NCBI RefSeq assembly: GCF_001889065.1
Contig: NZ_LWHB01000010.1
Span: forward strand, 3-7,579
Reading direction: 5' to 3'
Origin: Suttonella ornithocola
GTDB lineage: Bacteria; Pseudomonadota; Gammaproteobacteria; Cardiobacteriales; Cardiobacteriaceae
Length of the DNA: 7,577 bases
Below the pieces are notes generated by a model, which worked only from the letters and a program-made list of their open reading frames with translations, did no database searches and had not been told where the DNA came from. Numbering within the stretch: position 1 is the stretch's first letter; every line of letters starts with the position of its first letter. Both the position numbers and the translations under genes were made by a program. Below are positions 5,235-7,577 of this stretch, in pieces.

Positions 5235-6212
5235 CTATCGCCATACGCGTTGGATTAGGTTAAGGATGTTTTCTTTTAAAATAGCATTGATTTGGCTATC
5301 AGTGTAGTTGAGTTGTGCAAGGGCTTCTGCAATGGCGATAAAGCTTTCGGGAGCAATGTATTTTCCTGATAATCCGTGGCCGGGAATATAACCTGCTGAT
5401 ACTGGCCACCAGTAGTTACGGTCAACGGTTTCTGGAATATCGGGTCGACCATCATCGTAGCAATAATCTAGCCCAATAGCCGTTTTTTCAACGCCAATAA
5501 GGCTGGCAACATGCTCAATCATTGGAATGAGGGATTGGGGGTTGAGTGCTGGATCACCGACAAATTTGCCAACGCCGTTTACGGCAACTAAGCCATCGGT
5601 TTTGCCTACAGCCGTGATAATAGCATCAGAGATATTTCGTCCATGTTCGACAATCGCGCGAGGATTGGCATGGCTATATAGCACGGGATGTCCGTCGCTA
5701 ACTTGGCAGATATCAAAAGCGGTTTGTTCGCTATTGTGGCTGAGGTCCATTAGGATACCATTCTGATGAATGGCGTGAACAATGGTTTCTCCTAATGGGG
5801 TTAGCCCTTGTGGGATGTCGTGAGCGCCGCCAGCAATGCTGTTATTACGGTTATACGCCAAATGAATTTGTCGGACGCCTAATTGATGATAAAGCGCGAC
5901 CATATCGGGGTTCTCTAAGAGTGGAAGCGCGCCTTCTAAGTCGAAGGAAACAGCAAGTTTGTCTTCTGCAAAGGCACGCGTGATATCGGCATAGGTTTCT
6001 GCTTGAATCAGCCAATCGTTTTCGGCAATTTGACGACGAAAACCGGCAATGACAGGAAAGATTTGCGAAATGGGATTCATATCCATACCAACGTTCACAG
6101 AAACGTAGCGAACGCCAGCATTGTAATGACGGCGAAGTTGATGGAAGTCGGTATCGCCATGTAGGGGTAAGCAACTGTGGCAATCGGCGAAGCGGTTAAG
6201 GGTTGTGGACAT
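5235..6212 (-). CDS. M19-type (membrane/renal dipeptidase family) dipeptidase, cytoplasmic
   Basis: Zinc-dependent dipeptidase of peptidase family M19, a TIM-barrel amidohydrolase relative that cleaves dipeptides, including D-amino-acid forms in some members. The 325-residue length is usual. Recognisable metal-site blocks: DCHSC (10-14) in place of the first-strand HxD, SFDLEG with Glu93 as the bridging ligand, DLSHNS with His159, YSHANPRAI with His181, HGRNISDA, and GLDYCYDDG with Asp249. The second ligand of HxD is replaced by Cys14, a departure from the classical enzyme. There is no signal peptide, so the protein should be cytoplasmic. Start: AAAGGA stands 7 bases before the ATG at 6212. 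The upstream minus-strand genes are a decayed gene and a YjiH family transporter, suggesting a former peptide-use operon. It ends 114 bases before the J-like gene, which has its own candidate promoter. Confidence 0.9.
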   Translation of the reverse strand: MSTTLNRFADCHSCLPLHGDTDFHQLRRHYNAGVRYVSVNVGMDMNPISQIFPVIAGFRRQIAENDWLIQAETYADITRAFAEDKLAVSFDLEGALPLLENPDMVALYHQLGVRQIHLAYNRNNSIAGGAHDIPQGLTPLGETIVHAIHQNGILMDLSHNSEQTAFDICQVSDGHPVLYSHANPRAIVEHGRNISDAIITAVGKTDGLVAVNGVGKFVGDPALNPQSLIPMIEHVASLIGVEKTAIGLDYCYDDGRPDIPETVDRNYWWPVSAGYIPGHGLSGKYIAPESFIAIAEALAQLNYTDSQINAILKENILNLIQRVWR

Positions 6213-6255
6213 ATCAATTCCTTTTATTATTTAATGCGTAGGGCTATTTTAGCAT

Positions 6256-6975
6256 TTAAGGTTTTTTCATTTTGGGACGAAAGCTGCGCTTGGGGTCAAA
6301 GTCTTTGCTTTTAATTTTGCTTATATTATCTAAAGGTGGGGCAATTTCTTGGGCTTCACGTAGTTTAGAGAGAAAGTCGGTGAGGCAATGCTAAAGATTA
6401 TCAGTGGGTAATATGATACCAAGTTAGGCAAGGCATGGATTTTCATAAATGACAGGGCGGTAGTAGCGGAGTTCGTCCAACCAGATTTGCTGAAAAAGTA
6501 AAATCGGATGTCAATCTGATTGGGTTTGAAAAGGGTTAAGCAGTCTGGATGATTTCTTGTTGGCGGGGATGCACAGGTAATGCGCCCATAGGAGAGTGGT
6601 AATATGGCGAAAAGGGGCGTCCTTGACGGATCATGTCGTAACATTTTCCGTCGGATAATTAAGCAATATTGCCGTATGCATAGCGATGCTTTCCGGGCTT
6701 TTCAATTTTTACAATATTGTCTTGGGTAAATACGCCGTAGTCGGGATGAGAGTAGATTTGTCAGCCATGATGTCCAATATAGAGCGCACCGCAGTGGAGG
6801 AGTTGGGAGAGTCCGCTATTTTTGCGTGGATTGTTTTTAGATAAATATTCTGGATCAAATAATGTTTTTGTTGGCGGAAGGCTGGATTTTTTCGATGATA
6901 GATGAACTTTTCATCGCGATCGTAAATCGCGACGTAAGTATCGTAGTAATCATGAAAGTTGCTTAGAGTAATCAT
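6256..6975 (-). pseudogene. Decayed gene of unknown family (frameshifts and stops)
   Basis: I do not recognise the product. The ATG at 6973-6975 overlaps the TGA of the YjiH family gene as ATGA, showing it was once translationally coupled. The first frame gives FHDYYDTYVAIYDRDEKF and continues to about 6835. Sense then jumps frame to LLHCGALYIGHHG, a stop, SHPDYGVFTQDNIVKIEK, a stop, and GKCYDMIRQGRPFSPYYHS. A second frame change leads to QQIWLDELRYYRPVIYENP, further stops, and a tail LREAQEIAPPLDN ... KRSFRPKMKKP ending in TAA at 6256-6258. That makes at least two frame changes and several stops over about 239 codons, roughly a 240-residue ancestral soluble protein with no membrane helix. 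Separate short frames in the region are fragments of this one gene. Confidence 0.75.
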
Positions 6976-7577
6976 CTAAAGACGAGATGCGTGGCGATAG
7001 CAACTAACGGAATCGCAAAGAGGGTTCGAATAAGGAAAATCACTATCAGTTCCCAAACTTTAATTGGAACTTCAGACTCTAACATGGCATTTGCAGATTC
7101 GGTAAAAAAAATAATTTGCACGGTTGAGAGAACGCATACAAAGAAAATTGCAGCAGGTGCGGCATTTGCGCCAGCTATCAGAATGGCAGGTAAAGCGAGT
7201 TCTGAAAGGGTTATCAATACCGTAGGCGCGATTTTGCCCGCATCGGGTAATTGCATGAGTTCAATATACGGTTTGATGATAACACCTAGCCAATCAAAGA
7301 TTGGCGTGTAAGTGGCAATAATGAGCGCAATAATGGCGATAGAAACGACGTAAGAAACAATTTTTACCCCGAATAACAGTGCATCTCGCACACCATTTAT
7401 CCAGTTTTCTATTTTGAGTGTAGAGGCACGAGTAGCAGCGCCTACTATGGCGCGACGCAAAGCGGTGCTATTGCGTGCAAGAGCTTTTTCAAGTCGTGGT
7501 GTGCCGTCAATATAAGTATCGGGTTTTCGAGAAATCGGCGGAATGCGTACCATAATCATTGCTAGCAAGAAGTTCAC
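6972..7577 (-). CDS. YjiH family transporter, C-terminal part (nucleoside-recognition/Gate domain)
   Basis: Inner-membrane protein of the YjiH family, which carries the nucleoside-recognition (Gate) domain. Only the last 201 codons are in the window. A GTG sits exactly at the right edge, but larger family members have about 450 residues, so this is probably a truncated view and not a start. Visible: a soluble piece with RIPPISRKPDTYIDG, membrane segments at about residues 68-90, 122-140, 143-159 and 173-198 of the visible part, and the typical block FFTESANAMLESEVP before the last helix. The substrate is not established. In E. coli yjiG-yjiH lie beside iadA, an isoaspartyl dipeptidase; here an M19 dipeptidase is downstream. 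Its TGA stop overlaps the start of the decayed gene by four bases. Confidence 0.85.
   Translation of the reverse strand: MNFLLAMIMVRIPPISRKPDTYIDGTPRLEKALARNSTALRRAIVGAATRASTLKIENWINGVRDALLFGVKIVSYVVSIAIIALIIATYTPIFDWLGVIIKPYIELMQLPDAGKIAPTVLITLSELALPAILIAGANAAPAAIFFVCVLSTVQIIFFTESANAMLESEVPIKVWELIVIFLIRTLFAIPLVAIATHLVFR

Noticed and set aside
6330..6644. 104-codon minus-strand open frame
   Set aside because: It lies in a different frame from the protein-like readings around it and is best explained as one frame of the decayed gene at 6256-6975.

Overview
The window looks like an accessory stretch of a moderately AT-biased gammaproteobacterium. The evidence is a type I-F-like CRISPR repeat, a NodT-type efflux lipoprotein, an ABC-2 permease of the YhhJ type and a YjiH family transporter. 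I saw no Neisseria-type uptake sequence and only one match to the Pasteurellaceae core AAGTGCGGT, at 13-21. Cardiobacteriaceae or a relative would fit, but the genus cannot be fixed from this sequence.

Layout. 1-70: a small palindromic repeat (copy A). 71-624, minus strand: a decayed nitronate monooxygenase gene, broken by a G10/C10 tract, by stops and by a textbook 129-bp MITE with an 8-bp target duplication. 723-1853 and 1888-3324, plus strand: an ABC-2 export permease and an outer-membrane efflux lipoprotein, an apparent operon that lacks the expected ATPase and membrane-fusion genes. 3325-3442: a hairpin, then copy B of the 1-70 repeat in inverted orientation, so the two copies bracket the permease/efflux pair. 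3456-4006: a three-repeat, two-spacer type I-F CRISPR array with its leader, sandwiched between two directly repeated ~105-bp MITE-like elements with TA duplications; no cas genes are present. 4007-4322: no credible gene, but two long perfect inverted repeats and a terminator-like hairpin. 4323-5120, minus: a J-like/transmembrane/pilin-like fusion protein. 5235-6212, minus: a cytoplasmic M19-type dipeptidase. 6256-6975, minus: a badly decayed unidentified gene. 6972-7577, minus: the C-terminal part of a YjiH family transporter, whose start lies beyond the right edge.

How the parts may work together. The minus-strand block on the right (transporter, decayed gene, dipeptidase) recalls the E. 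coli iadA-yjiG-yjiH neighbourhood and may serve uptake and hydrolysis of small peptides. The left half is shaped by small non-autonomous repeats that broke one gene, bracket a partial export operon and frame a CRISPR remnant. The right end of the first CRISPR-flanking element forms a perfect TATAAT ahead of the leader, followed by a boxA-like antitermination site. The array could therefore be transcribed from the repeat edge and matured by a Cas6f supplied from elsewhere, if one exists in the genome. The most distinctive protein is the J-like/pilin-like fusion, which has no HPD motif and carries a C-terminal cysteine pair.
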